The notes under the pieces were generated by a model. It did not search any database, was not told where the DNA came from, and was given only the letters and a program-made list of their open reading frames with translations. Made by a program: the position numbers and the translations under genes. Positions 1 through 7,882 of a DNA stretch of 64,000 nt are shown here, one piece after another. The DNA is from Pseudorhodoferax sp047601025 (GTDB lineage: Bacteria; Pseudomonadota; Gammaproteobacteria; Burkholderiales; Burkholderiaceae_C): the NCBI RefSeq assembly GCF_047601025.1, contig NZ_JASGJZ010000001.1, positions 5,208,001 through 5,272,000 on the forward strand. Direction: 5' to 3'. The stretch's first letter is position 1, and each line of letters starts with the position of its first letter.

Positions 1-1405
1 GCGGCACCGGCTGCGTCAGCACCTCGGGGCGCAGGATCCGGTCGAGCTGCTCGCGCGTGAGCAGGCCCTTGGCCAGCACGATGTCGTAGACGCTGCCGCC
101 GCTGGCGTGGGCCTCCTGCGCCACGGCGGTGGCGTTGGCGTAGCCGATGTAGGGATTCAGCGCGGTCACGATGCCGATGGAATTGGCGACCAGGCCGCGC
201 AGGTGCTCGGCGTTGGCGGTGATGCCGTCCACGCAGCGCGCGGCCAGCGTCAGGCTGGCGCTGCGCAGGTGCGCCACGCTCTTGAACAGGCTGTGCGCGA
301 TGATGGGCTCGAAGGCGTTGAGCTGCAGCTGGCCGGCCTCGGCCGCGAACGTGACCGTCACGTCGTTGCCGATGACCTCGAAGGCCACCTGGTTCACGAC
401 CTCCGGGATCACCGGGTTGACCTTGCCCGGCATGATGCTGGAGCCGGCCTGCATCGGCGGCAGGTTGATCTCGTTCAGGCCGGCGCGCGGGCCGCTGGAC
501 AGCAGGCGCAGGTCGTTGCAGACCTTGGACAGCTTGACCGCCACGCGCTTGAGCACGCCGGACAGCTGCACGAACGCGCCGCAGTCCTGCGTCGCCTCGA
601 TCAGGTTGGGCGCCGTCATCAGCGGGATGCCGGTGATGCGCTGCAGGTGCTTGAGCACCAGCGGCGCGTAGTCGGGATGGGCGGTGATGCCGGTGCCGAT
701 GGCGGTGGCACCCATGTTGATCTCGCAGATCAGCAGCGCGGCCTCGCGCAGCCGGGCCTGGTCTTCCTCGATCATCACGGCATAGGTGCTGAACTCCTGG
801 CCCAGCGTCATCGGCACGGCGTCCTGCAGCTGGGTGCGGCCCATCTTCAGCACGTCCTTGAACTCCAGCGCCTTGGCCGCGAACGAGCGGCGCAGCACCT
901 CCATCGCCTCGACCAGGCCCTGGATGCCGAACCAGGTGGCGATCTTGAGCGCCGAGGGATAGACGTCGTTGGTGCTCTGGCCGATGTTGACATGCTCGTT
1001 GGGATGCAGGTGCCGGTACTCGCCCTTGGCATGCCCCAGCAGTTCGAGCGCGCGGTTGGCGATGACCTCGTTGGCGTTCATGTTGCTCGACGTGCCTGCG
1101 CCGCCCTGGATGACGTCGACGACGAACTGGTCGTGCAGCCGGCCGGCCAGGATCTCGTCGCAGGCGCGCACGATGGCGTCGCAGCGCTGGGCGTCCAGCA
1201 GGCCGAGCTCGTGGTTCGCATGGGCCGCCGCCTGCTTGACGAAGGCCAGCGCCCGCACGAGGTCCGGGTAGATCGCGATCGTGGTGCCGGTGATCGGGAA
1301 GTTCTCGATCGCGCGCAGCGTGTGCACGCCGTAGTAGACGTCGGCGGGCACCTCGCGGTCGCCGAGGAGGTCGTGTTCGATGCGGAAGTCGGCGCTGGTG
1401 GCCAT
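1..1405 (-). CDS. aspA: Aspartate ammonia-lyase (partial, 3' end off window)
   Basis: Converts L-aspartate to fumarate and ammonia in the cytoplasm. About 468 codons are present and the frame is open to the left edge; family members are about 470-480 residues, so only the last few codons are missing. The fumarase/aspartase signature GSSIMPGKVNP is encoded near position 430. The start is the ATG at 1405 (MATSADFRIEHDLLGDREVP), preceded by an AGGAGA Shine-Dalgarno. The early DLLGDREVP segment and the GTSSNMNANEVIANRA block are typical of aspartase; fumarase C is the main alternative but is less likely because of that N-terminus. It is divergent from a LysR-type regulator, which may control it. 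Confidence 0.93.
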   Translation of the reverse strand, partial: MATSADFRIEHDLLGDREVPADVYYGVHTLRAIENFPITGTTIAIYPDLVRALAFVKQAAAHANHELGLLDAQRCDAIVRACDEILAGRLHDQFVVDVIQGGAGTSSNMNANEVIANRALELLGHAKGEYRHLHPNEHVNIGQSTNDVYPSALKIATWFGIQGLVEAMEVLRRSFAAKALEFKDVLKMGRTQLQDAVPMTLGQEFSTYAVMIEEDQARLREAALLICEINMGATAIGTGITAHPDYAPLVLKHLQRITGIPLMTAPNLIEATQDCGAFVQLSGVLKRVAVKLSKVCNDLRLLSSGPRAGLNEINLPPMQAGSSIMPGKVNPVIPEVVNQVAFEVIGNDVTVTFAAEAGQLQLNAFEPIIAHSLFKSVAHLRSASLTLAARCVDGITANAEHLRGLVANSIGIVTALNPYIGYANATAVAQEAHASGGSVYDIVLAKGLLTREQLDRILRPEVLTQPVP

Positions 1406-1581
1406 GGCGGGTCTCCTGTCGGTGTTCGTGCGGGCCGGCCGGTGCGGCGGGCCGACGCGGGCGCAGTGTGCGGGCGCGGCCGGCCCGGGCGCCAGACCGA
1501 TGCAAACAACGCATCGCGGGCCGCACGGCGCGCATGGCCCGCCGCGGGGCCGCAGGACCGCGGCTCCATCGGCGGGGGATG

Positions 1582-1594
1582 GGCATAACATGCC
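1582..1594. promoter_or_regulatory. Inverted repeat, candidate LysR-type operator
   Basis: GGCAT-AAC-ATGCC is a perfect 5-bp inverted repeat with a 3-nt spacer, in the 232-bp gap between aspA and the divergent lysR gene, about 44 bp before the regulator's ATG. LysR proteins typically bind short dyads in such divergent regions. The link to this regulator is inference from position only. Confidence 0.3.
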
Positions 1595-1637
1595 GCCCGT
1601 CGACCACCCGGCATGCCAACCTGCGCGAGCGTCTCCC

Positions 1638-2549
1638 ATGGAAATCAAGTGGCTGGAGGATTTTCTGAGCCTGGCCGAGATGCGCAGCTTCTCGCGCGCC
1701 GCCGCCGACCGGCACATCACCCAGTCGGCCTTCAGCCGCCGGATCATGGCGCTGGAGGAGTGGCTCAACGTGGAGCTGGTCGACCGCAGCGTGCAGCCGG
1801 CCCGGCTGACCGCGGCCGGCTGGCTGTTCCGCCGCATCGCCGCCGACCTGCTGCACGACGCCTACGCGGCGCGCACGCTGCTGGGCGGCTGCCAGCCGCT
1901 GGCCGAGCCCGGCAAGGTGGTGCAGTTCGCGGTGGCCCACACGCTGGTCTTCACGCTGTTCCCGCAGTGGCTCAAGCGGCTGCACGAGGGCTTCGGCCCG
2001 CTGCCCGCGCGCGTGCACGCGGTCAACGTGCCCGAGGGCGTGCAGCAGCTGGTCGAGGGCGACTGCGACCTGCTGCTGGCCTACCACCATCCGCAGCTGC
2101 CGATCCTGCTCGACCCCAACCAGTACCCGCACCGCCTGCTCGGCGTCGAGCGCATCCTGCCGTTCTCGGCGGCCGACGCCGAAGGCCGGCCACGCTTCCG
2201 GCTGCCGGGCAGCAAGGAGCAGCCCCTGCCCTTCCTGGCCTACTCGGCCGGCGCCTTCATCGGCAACGTGGTCGAGATGCTGCGGCTCAACGCCCCGACG
2301 CCGGCGCACCTGAACCGCTGCTTCGAGACCCACATGTCCGAGGCGCTCAAGGCCATGCTGGTGGCCGGGCACGGCGTCGGCTGGCTGCCCGAGAGCTGCG
2401 TGGCCGACGAGATGGCGCAAGGCCACCTGGCCGTCGCCGGCGGCGACGAGTGGGTCGGCCAGCTCGAGGTGCGCCTGTACCGCACCGCGCCCAGCCCCAA
2501 GGCCGTGGTCGACGCCGTCTGGCACTGGCTGGACCGGCCGTCCGCCTGA
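1638..2549 (+). CDS. LysR-family regulator, HypT-like
   Basis: A 303-residue transcription factor. The N-terminus (residues 1-60, MEIKWLEDFLSLAEMRSFSRAAADRH...) is a LysR winged HTH; the rest is a periplasmic-binding-protein-like effector domain. The wording resembles Escherichia coli HypT (YjiE), a hypochlorite-responsive LysR protein: ...KWL.DFL.L...R.FS.AA.SR at the start and MSEALKAMLVAGHGVGWLPE near residue 235. The ATG at 1638 was chosen over upstream in-frame codons because LysR HTH domains begin within a few residues of the N-terminus. It is divergent from aspA, suggesting local control of aspartase and probably autoregulation. The effector is unknown; the HypT resemblance is a family-level observation. 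Confidence 0.88.
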   Translation: MEIKWLEDFLSLAEMRSFSRAAADRHITQSAFSRRIMALEEWLNVELVDRSVQPARLTAAGWLFRRIAADLLHDAYAARTLLGGCQPLAEPGKVVQFAVAHTLVFTLFPQWLKRLHEGFGPLPARVHAVNVPEGVQQLVEGDCDLLLAYHHPQLPILLDPNQYPHRLLGVERILPFSAADAEGRPRFRLPGSKEQPLPFLAYSAGAFIGNVVEMLRLNAPTPAHLNRCFETHMSEALKAMLVAGHGVGWLPESCVADEMAQGHLAVAGGDEWVGQLEVRLYRTAPSPKAVVDAVWHWLDRPSA

Positions 2550-2558
2550 GCGGCGGGC

Positions 2559-4052
2559 TCAGCGCAGGGCGCGCTCGAGCACGTCGGCGAGCCGGTCGAA
2601 GCTGTCGTGGATCTCCGGCTCGGACACGGCGCCGTAGCCCAGCACCAGGCCGCGCGGCGCCGGCGACGCCAGCGCGTACAGCGACAGCGGCCGCGTCATC
2701 ACCCCGGCCTGCAGCGCCTGGCGGGCCACGGCGTCGTCGTCCACCGATGGCGGCAGGCCCAGCACCAGGTGCAGGCCGGCGTCGCTGCCCAGCACCGGCA
2801 GCTGCTGGCCGAAGCGCCGGGCGATGGCCCCGATCAGCGCGCCGCGGCGCGCCGCGTAGACGCCGCGCATGCGCCGGATGTGGCGCGCGTAGTGCCCCTC
2901 GCGCATGAAGCGCGCGAGCACCGCCTGCTGCATGGTCTGGCCCTCGCGGAACAGCTCGTTGAGCGCGCGCGCGAAGTGCTCCACCAGTTCGCGCGGCAGC
3001 ACCAGGTAGGCCAGCCGCAGCGAGGGGAACAGCGTCTTGGAGAAGGTGCCCAGGTACAGCACGCGGCCGTGCTCCTCCTGGCCCTGCAGCGCCGGCAGCG
3101 GCCGCGCGGCGAAGCGGAACTCGCTGTCGTAGTCGTCCTCCACGACCCAGACGTGGTGGCGCGCGGCGTAGTCCAGCAGCTGGTGCCGCCGGCCGTGGCT
3201 CATCAGCACGCCGGTCGGGTACTGGTGCGAGGGCGACAGGAACATCAGCCGCGGCGGCGCCTGCAGCTGCTGCGGCGTGGGCGCCAGGCCTTCGGCGTCC
3301 AGCGCCACCGGCGTCAGCACCAGGCCGGCGTTGCGGAAAGCGCTGCAGGCGCCCCAGTAGCCCGGGTCCTCGACCCACACCGGGTCGCCGGCATCGGCCA
3401 GCAGGTGCGCCACCAGGTGCAGCGCCTGCTGGGTACCGTTGGTGACGACCACCTGCTCCGGCTGGCAGGCCACGCCGCGCGTGGCCTGCAGGTAGTCCGA
3501 GATCGCCTCGCGCAGCGGCGCGTGGCCACCGTCGGTAGCGTAGCTCAGCTGCGCCGGCCCGGCCTCGCGCCAGGCCTGCGCATGCAGGCGCTGCCAGACC
3601 TTGGCCGGGAACATGCGCACCTCGGGCACGCCGGGCGTGAACGCGCCCCACTGCAGCGGGCTGGCGCGCGCGCCGCGCACGAGTTCGTCGCCGCGGCGCG
3701 ACAAGGCCATGGCCTGGCGCGCCGGCGGCGTGCGCGCGCGGCCGCCGAAGCCGGGTGCCAGCGGCTTGACGTAGGTGCCGCGCCCGACGCCGGCCTCCAC
3801 CAGGCCTTCGAGCACCAGCTGCTCGTAGACCTGCACCACGGTGTTGCGCGCGATGCCCAGCACCTGCGCCATCTCGCGCGTGGGCGGCAGCTTCAGGCCG
3901 GCCGGCAGCGCCGCCTGCCGGATGCCCGCGGACAGGATGCGGTAGAGCTGCTGGTGGTCGTATTCGCCGGCGCCGCGGTCGAAGCGCTGCTGCACGAAGT
4001 CGGGCAGCGCCTGAGCTTCCCGTCCGCCGATTGGTTCCATCGAATCTCGCAT
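2559..4052 (-). CDS. MocR/GabR-family PLP-dependent regulator
   Basis: A 497-residue chimera of a GntR winged HTH (about residues 34-98, with LPPTREMAQVLGIARNTVVQVYEQL) and a fold-type I aminotransferase domain. The PLP lysine is probably K339 in GTFSKTLFPSLRLAY, and VVEDDYDSEFR supplies the cofactor Asp. In GabR, PLP plus GABA switch on gabT/gabD. Here the gene is divergent from gabT by 83 bp, the same arrangement as Bacillus gabR-gabTD. A TTG 24 nt upstream is also in frame, but the ATG at 4052 is preferred. A pair of TTGGTTC repeats lies across its 5' end. The signal may be GABA, or an intermediate of the larger operon it faces. Confidence 0.9.
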   Translation of the reverse strand: MRDSMEPIGGREAQALPDFVQQRFDRGAGEYDHQQLYRILSAGIRQAALPAGLKLPPTREMAQVLGIARNTVVQVYEQLVLEGLVEAGVGRGTYVKPLAPGFGGRARTPPARQAMALSRRGDELVRGARASPLQWGAFTPGVPEVRMFPAKVWQRLHAQAWREAGPAQLSYATDGGHAPLREAISDYLQATRGVACQPEQVVVTNGTQQALHLVAHLLADAGDPVWVEDPGYWGACSAFRNAGLVLTPVALDAEGLAPTPQQLQAPPRLMFLSPSHQYPTGVLMSHGRRHQLLDYAARHHVWVVEDDYDSEFRFAARPLPALQGQEEHGRVLYLGTFSKTLFPSLRLAYLVLPRELVEHFARALNELFREGQTMQQAVLARFMREGHYARHIRRMRGVYAARRGALIGAIARRFGQQLPVLGSDAGLHLVLGLPPSVDDDAVARQALQAGVMTRPLSLYALASPAPRGLVLGYGAVSEPEIHDSFDRLADVLERALR

Positions 4053-4061
4053 AGTTGGTTC
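4031..4061. promoter_or_regulatory. Direct repeat, candidate MocR operator
   Basis: TTGGTTC occurs at 4031-4037 and again at 4055-4061, a 24-bp period (a little over two helical turns). MocR/GabR dimers are known to use spaced direct repeats. The repeats straddle the start of the regulator gene, fitting autorepression and activation of gabT. The distal copy could also serve as a -35-like element for gabT. The assignment is inferred from position and spacing. Confidence 0.4.
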
Positions 4062-4135
4062 TTTTTCTGGAATCAATGTATTCGTAGACTGCGCCGCTGT
4101 CCATCAAGCCGGGTGCCCAGCCCGATTGACCTGCC

Positions 4136-5452
4136 ATGACCATCGCCACCGCCACTCCCCCCTCCTCCGCCAACCGGCCGGACGCCGCCGCCAGCAACCA
4201 GGCGCTCGACGCCCGCCGCGCCGCCGCCGCGCCGCGCGGCGTGGGCATCGGCTTCCCGATCTACGCGCAGCGCGCCCAGAACGCCGAGCTCTGGGACGTG
4301 GAAGGCCGGCGCTACATCGATTTCGGCTCCGGCATCGCGGTGCTCAACACCGGCCACCGCCATCCGCGCGTGGTCGAGGCCGTGCAGCGGCAGCTGGAAC
4401 AGTTCACCCACACGGCCTACCAGGTCGTGCCCTACGAGATCTCGGTCGCGCTGGCCGAGCGGCTCAACGCGCTGACGCCGGGCAGCCACGCCAAGAAGAC
4501 GGCGTTCTTCACCACCGGCGCCGAGGCCGTCGAGAACGCCATCAAGATCGCCCGCGCCTACACACGCCGGCCCGGCGTGGTCGCGTTGACCGGCGCCTTC
4601 CACGGCCGTACCTTCATGGGCATGGCACTGACCGGCAAGGTGGTTCCGTACAAGACCGGCTTCGGCCCGTTCCCGGGCAGCGTGCACCACGTGCCGGCGC
4701 CGGTGGCGCTGCACGGCGTCACGGTCGAGCAGTCGCTGGCGGCGCTGAACCAGCTGTTCAAGTCCGACATCGACCCCGAGCAGGTCGCGGCACTGATCCT
4801 GGAGCCGGTCCAGGGCGAAGGCGGCTTCTACGTGCAGCCGCCCGAGTTCATGCGCGCGGTGCGCGAGATCTGCGACCGCCACGGCATCGTCATGATCGCC
4901 GACGAGATCCAGACCGGCTTCGCCCGCACCGGCAAGCTGTTCGCGATGGAGCACTACGACGTGCTGCCCGACCTGATGACCGTGGCCAAGAGCCTGGCCG
5001 GCGGCCTGCCGCTGTCGGGCGTGGTCGGCCGCGCCGAGATCATGGACGCGCCGGCCCCGGGCGGCCTGGGCGGCACCTACGCCGGCAACGCGCTGGCGAT
5101 CGCCGCCGCCCACGCCGTGCTCGACGTGATCGAGGACGAGCAGCTGTGCGCCCGCGCCGAGCGCCTGGGCCAGCGGCTGAAGGCGCGGCTGCAGGCCCTG
5201 CGGGGCAGCGTGCCGCAGATCAGCGACGTGCGCGGCCTCGGCGCCATGGTGGCGGTGGAATTCGCCAAGGCCGACGGCACGCCCGACCCGGACTTCACGA
5301 AGCTGGTGCAGCAACGCGCGCGCGACGCCGGCCTGCTGCTGCTGACCTGCGGCGTGCACGCCAACGTGGTCCGCTTCCTGTTCCCGCTGACGATCGAGGA
5401 CGCCCTGCTGGACGAAGGCCTGGACATCCTGGCCGCCGCCTTGCAGGCCTGA
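4136..5452 (+). CDS. gabT: 4-aminobutyrate aminotransferase
   Basis: A 438-residue class III PLP aminotransferase that converts GABA plus 2-oxoglutarate to succinate semialdehyde plus glutamate. Seen: TTGAEAVENAIKIAR (phosphate-binding region), GAFHGRT, LEPVQGEGG, IADEIQTGFARTGK with cofactor Asp256, and PLP Lys285 in VAKSLAGGLPLSG. Length matches GabT. It is the first gene of a co-directional run to 15596 and is followed after 18 nt by gabD. Related class III enzymes also accept delta-aminovalerate or diamines, which matters because a decarboxylase lies downstream. Confidence 0.94.
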   Translation: MTIATATPPSSANRPDAAASNQALDARRAAAAPRGVGIGFPIYAQRAQNAELWDVEGRRYIDFGSGIAVLNTGHRHPRVVEAVQRQLEQFTHTAYQVVPYEISVALAERLNALTPGSHAKKTAFFTTGAEAVENAIKIARAYTRRPGVVALTGAFHGRTFMGMALTGKVVPYKTGFGPFPGSVHHVPAPVALHGVTVEQSLAALNQLFKSDIDPEQVAALILEPVQGEGGFYVQPPEFMRAVREICDRHGIVMIADEIQTGFARTGKLFAMEHYDVLPDLMTVAKSLAGGLPLSGVVGRAEIMDAPAPGGLGGTYAGNALAIAAAHAVLDVIEDEQLCARAERLGQRLKARLQALRGSVPQISDVRGLGAMVAVEFAKADGTPDPDFTKLVQQRARDAGLLLLTCGVHANVVRFLFPLTIEDALLDEGLDILAAALQA

Positions 5453-5470
5453 GGAGAAACTGACACCGCC

Positions 5471-6931
5471 ATGCTGAACCTCAAGGATCCCGGCCTGCTG
5501 CGCCAGCAGGCCTTCGTCGCCGGCGAATGGGTGGACGCCGACGACGGCGCGACCACCGACGTCACGAACCCGGCCACCGGCGAGCGCATCGGCAGCATCC
5601 CGACGTGCGGCCAGGCCGAGACCGCCCGCGCGATCGCCGCCGCAGCCACGGCCCAGCGTGCCTGGGCCGCGCTGCCGGCCAAGGAACGCGCGGCCGTGCT
5701 GCGCCGGCTGAACGACCTGATGCTGGCCCACCAGGACGACCTGGCGCTGATCATGACCAGCGAGCAGGGCAAGCCGCTGGCCGAGGCCAAGGGCGAGATC
5801 GCCTACGCCGCCTCGTTCATCGACTGGTTCGCCGAGGAGGCGCGCCGCGTCTACGGCGACACCATCCCGGCGCCCACGGCCGACAAGCGCATCCTGGCGC
5901 TGAAGCAGCCGATCGGCGTGACCGCCGCCATCACGCCCTGGAACTTCCCGACCGCGATGCTCACGCGCAAGGCCGGCCCGGCGCTGGCGGCGGGCTGCGC
6001 CATGGTCGTCAAGCCGGCCACGCAGACCCCCTACTCGGCGCTGGCCTTCGCCGAGCTGGCCGCGCGCGCCGGCGTTCCCAAGGGCCTGCTGTCGGTGCTG
6101 ACCGGGTCGGCCGCGGCCATCGGCGGCGAGATGACGCGCAACCCCGTGGTGCGCAAGCTCACCTTCACCGGCTCGACCGAGGTCGGCCGCAGCCTGATGC
6201 GCCAATCGGCCGACACCATCAAGAAGCTCTCGCTGGAGCTCGGCGGCAACGCGCCGTTCATCGTGTTCGACGATGCCGACCTCGACGCCGCGGTCGAAGG
6301 CGCCATGGTCTCCAAGTACCGCAACACCGGCCAGACCTGCGTCTGCGCGAACCGGCTGTACGTGCAGCGCGGCGTTCTGGAGGCGTTCACACAGAAGCTC
6401 GTGGCCCGGGTGCAGGCGCTGAAGGTCGGCAACGGCCTGGAGCCCGGCGTGACCCAGGGCCCGCTGATCGATGCCAAGGCCGTGGCCAAGCTCGAGGAGC
6501 ACGTGGCCGACGCGCGCGCCAAGGGCGGCCAGGTGCTGACCGGCGGCAAGCCGCATGCGCTGGGCGGGCTGTTCTACGAGCCCACGGTGATCGCCGGCGC
6601 CACCGCCGACATGCTGTTCGCCCGGGAGGAGACCTTCGGGCCGCTGGCCCCCATCTTCCCCTTCGACGGCGAGGACGAGGTCGTCGCGCTGGCCAACGAC
6701 ACCGAGTTCGGCCTGGCCGCCTATTTCTACAGCCGCGACATCGGCCGCGTGATGCGCGTCGCGGAGCGGCTGGAGTCCGGCATGGTCGGCGTCAACACCG
6801 GCCTGATCTCCACCGCCGAGGCGCCGTTCGGCGGCGTCAAGCAGTCCGGCCTGGGCCGCGAGGGGTCCCGCTACGGCCTCGAGGAGTTCCTGGAGATCAA
6901 GTACGTCTGCCTCGGGGGCCTGGACACGTGA
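5471..6931 (+). CDS. gabD: Succinate-semialdehyde dehydrogenase
   Basis: A 486-residue NAD(P)-dependent aldehyde dehydrogenase completing the GABA shunt to succinate. The catalytic cysteine is C290 in NTGQTCVCANRLYVQ and the general base E256 in LSLELGGNAPF; TPWNFP and FTGSTEVGR form the cofactor site. The second cysteine at 292 (CVC) is the pattern seen in redox-switched GabD enzymes. An AGGAGAAAC Shine-Dalgarno precedes the ATG. Its stop overlaps the GTG start of the next gene, implying translational coupling with the amidase. It could also oxidise glutarate semialdehyde. Confidence 0.94.
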   Translation: MLNLKDPGLLRQQAFVAGEWVDADDGATTDVTNPATGERIGSIPTCGQAETARAIAAAATAQRAWAALPAKERAAVLRRLNDLMLAHQDDLALIMTSEQGKPLAEAKGEIAYAASFIDWFAEEARRVYGDTIPAPTADKRILALKQPIGVTAAITPWNFPTAMLTRKAGPALAAGCAMVVKPATQTPYSALAFAELAARAGVPKGLLSVLTGSAAAIGGEMTRNPVVRKLTFTGSTEVGRSLMRQSADTIKKLSLELGGNAPFIVFDDADLDAAVEGAMVSKYRNTGQTCVCANRLYVQRGVLEAFTQKLVARVQALKVGNGLEPGVTQGPLIDAKAVAKLEEHVADARAKGGQVLTGGKPHALGGLFYEPTVIAGATADMLFAREETFGPLAPIFPFDGEDEVVALANDTEFGLAAYFYSRDIGRVMRVAERLESGMVGVNTGLISTAEAPFGGVKQSGLGREGSRYGLEEFLEIKYVCLGGLDT

Positions 6932-7824
6932 CGCCGGCATCGCAGAGCTTGGACGCCGGCGCCTGCTTCGGCATCGCCGGCGTGCAGATGAACGTCTCGG
7001 CGTTCGACAGCAACGTCGAGCACATGGGCAACTACCTGCGCCACATCCGCTCGCGCTTCCCGTGGGTGCGCATGGTGCTGTTCTCCGAACTGGCGGCGCT
7101 GGGGCCCCGGCACGGCACGGCCGAGCCCCTGCCCGGCCCGACCGAGGCGCGGCTGGCCGAACTGGCCCGCGAGACCGGGCTGTGGCTGATCCCGGGCTCG
7201 CTGTTCGAGCAGGCCGAGGGGCCGGACGGCCCGGTGGTCTACAACACCACGCCGGTGATCGATCCGGCCGGCGTGGTCGTCGCGCGCTTCCGCAAGCTGT
7301 TCCCGTTCCGCCCGTACGAGCGCGACGTGCAGGGCGGCACCGAGTTCTGCGTGTTCGACGTGCCCGGCGTCGGCCGCTTCGGCGTGTCGATCTGCTATGA
7401 CATGTGGTTCCCCGAGACCACGCGCACGCTGGCCGCCATGGGCGCCGAGGTGATCCTGCACCCGACCATGACCGACACCATCGACCGCGACGTGGAACTG
7501 GCGATCGCGCGCGCCTCGGCCGCGCAGAACCAGGTGTATTTCTTCGACGTCAACGGCGTCGGCCACGGCGGCGTGGGCCGCTCCATCGTCTGCGACCCGT
7601 CGGGCTACGTGCTGCACCAGGCCGAGAACGGCCCCGAGATCATGGCCATCGAGGTCGACCTCGCGCGCCTGCGGCGCGAGCGCGAGCGCGGCCTGCGCAG
7701 CAACCTGGGCCAGCCGCTCAAGAGCTTCCGCGACCGCGACTGCGAGTTCAGGCTGTACCGGGCCGACGCCGCCGCCGAGTTCCCGTACCTGCACACCCTG
7801 GGGCCGCTGACCAAACCGGACTGA
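6928..7824 (+). CDS. Nitrilase-superfamily amidohydrolase
   Basis: A 298-residue carbon-nitrogen hydrolase; such enzymes cleave amides, N-carbamoyl groups or nitriles. The catalytic triad is visible: Glu in FSELAAL, Lys in RFRKLFPFRPYE and Cys in SICYDMWFPE. The start is GTG at 6928, overlapping the gabD stop (GTGA); an internal ATG at 6988 would cut off the first beta strand. The substrate cannot be read from sequence. In context it could release a free amine or GABA from an amide made or imported by this operon. It is one of two candidate amide-cleaving enzymes here, with the C45 protein. Confidence 0.85.
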   Translation: MTPASQSLDAGACFGIAGVQMNVSAFDSNVEHMGNYLRHIRSRFPWVRMVLFSELAALGPRHGTAEPLPGPTEARLAELARETGLWLIPGSLFEQAEGPDGPVVYNTTPVIDPAGVVVARFRKLFPFRPYERDVQGGTEFCVFDVPGVGRFGVSICYDMWFPETTRTLAAMGAEVILHPTMTDTIDRDVELAIARASAAQNQVYFFDVNGVGHGGVGRSIVCDPSGYVLHQAENGPEIMAIEVDLARLRRERERGLRSNLGQPLKSFRDRDCEFRLYRADAAAEFPYLHTLGPLTKPD

Positions 7825-7882
7825 ACGACACCCGCGCACACGCCATGGCCGGGGCGCCAAGCCGGCCGAGGAGACGAGACAG

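Noticed and set aside
107..1588. Plus-strand frames over aspA
   Set aside because: Shadow of aspartase, whose signature GSSIMPGKVNP reads on the minus strand.
4073..6940. Long antisense frame opposite gabT/gabD
   Set aside because: Same GC effect; composition is Gly/Gln/Arg/Val-biased with no domain, and gabT/gabD motifs are complete on the plus strand.
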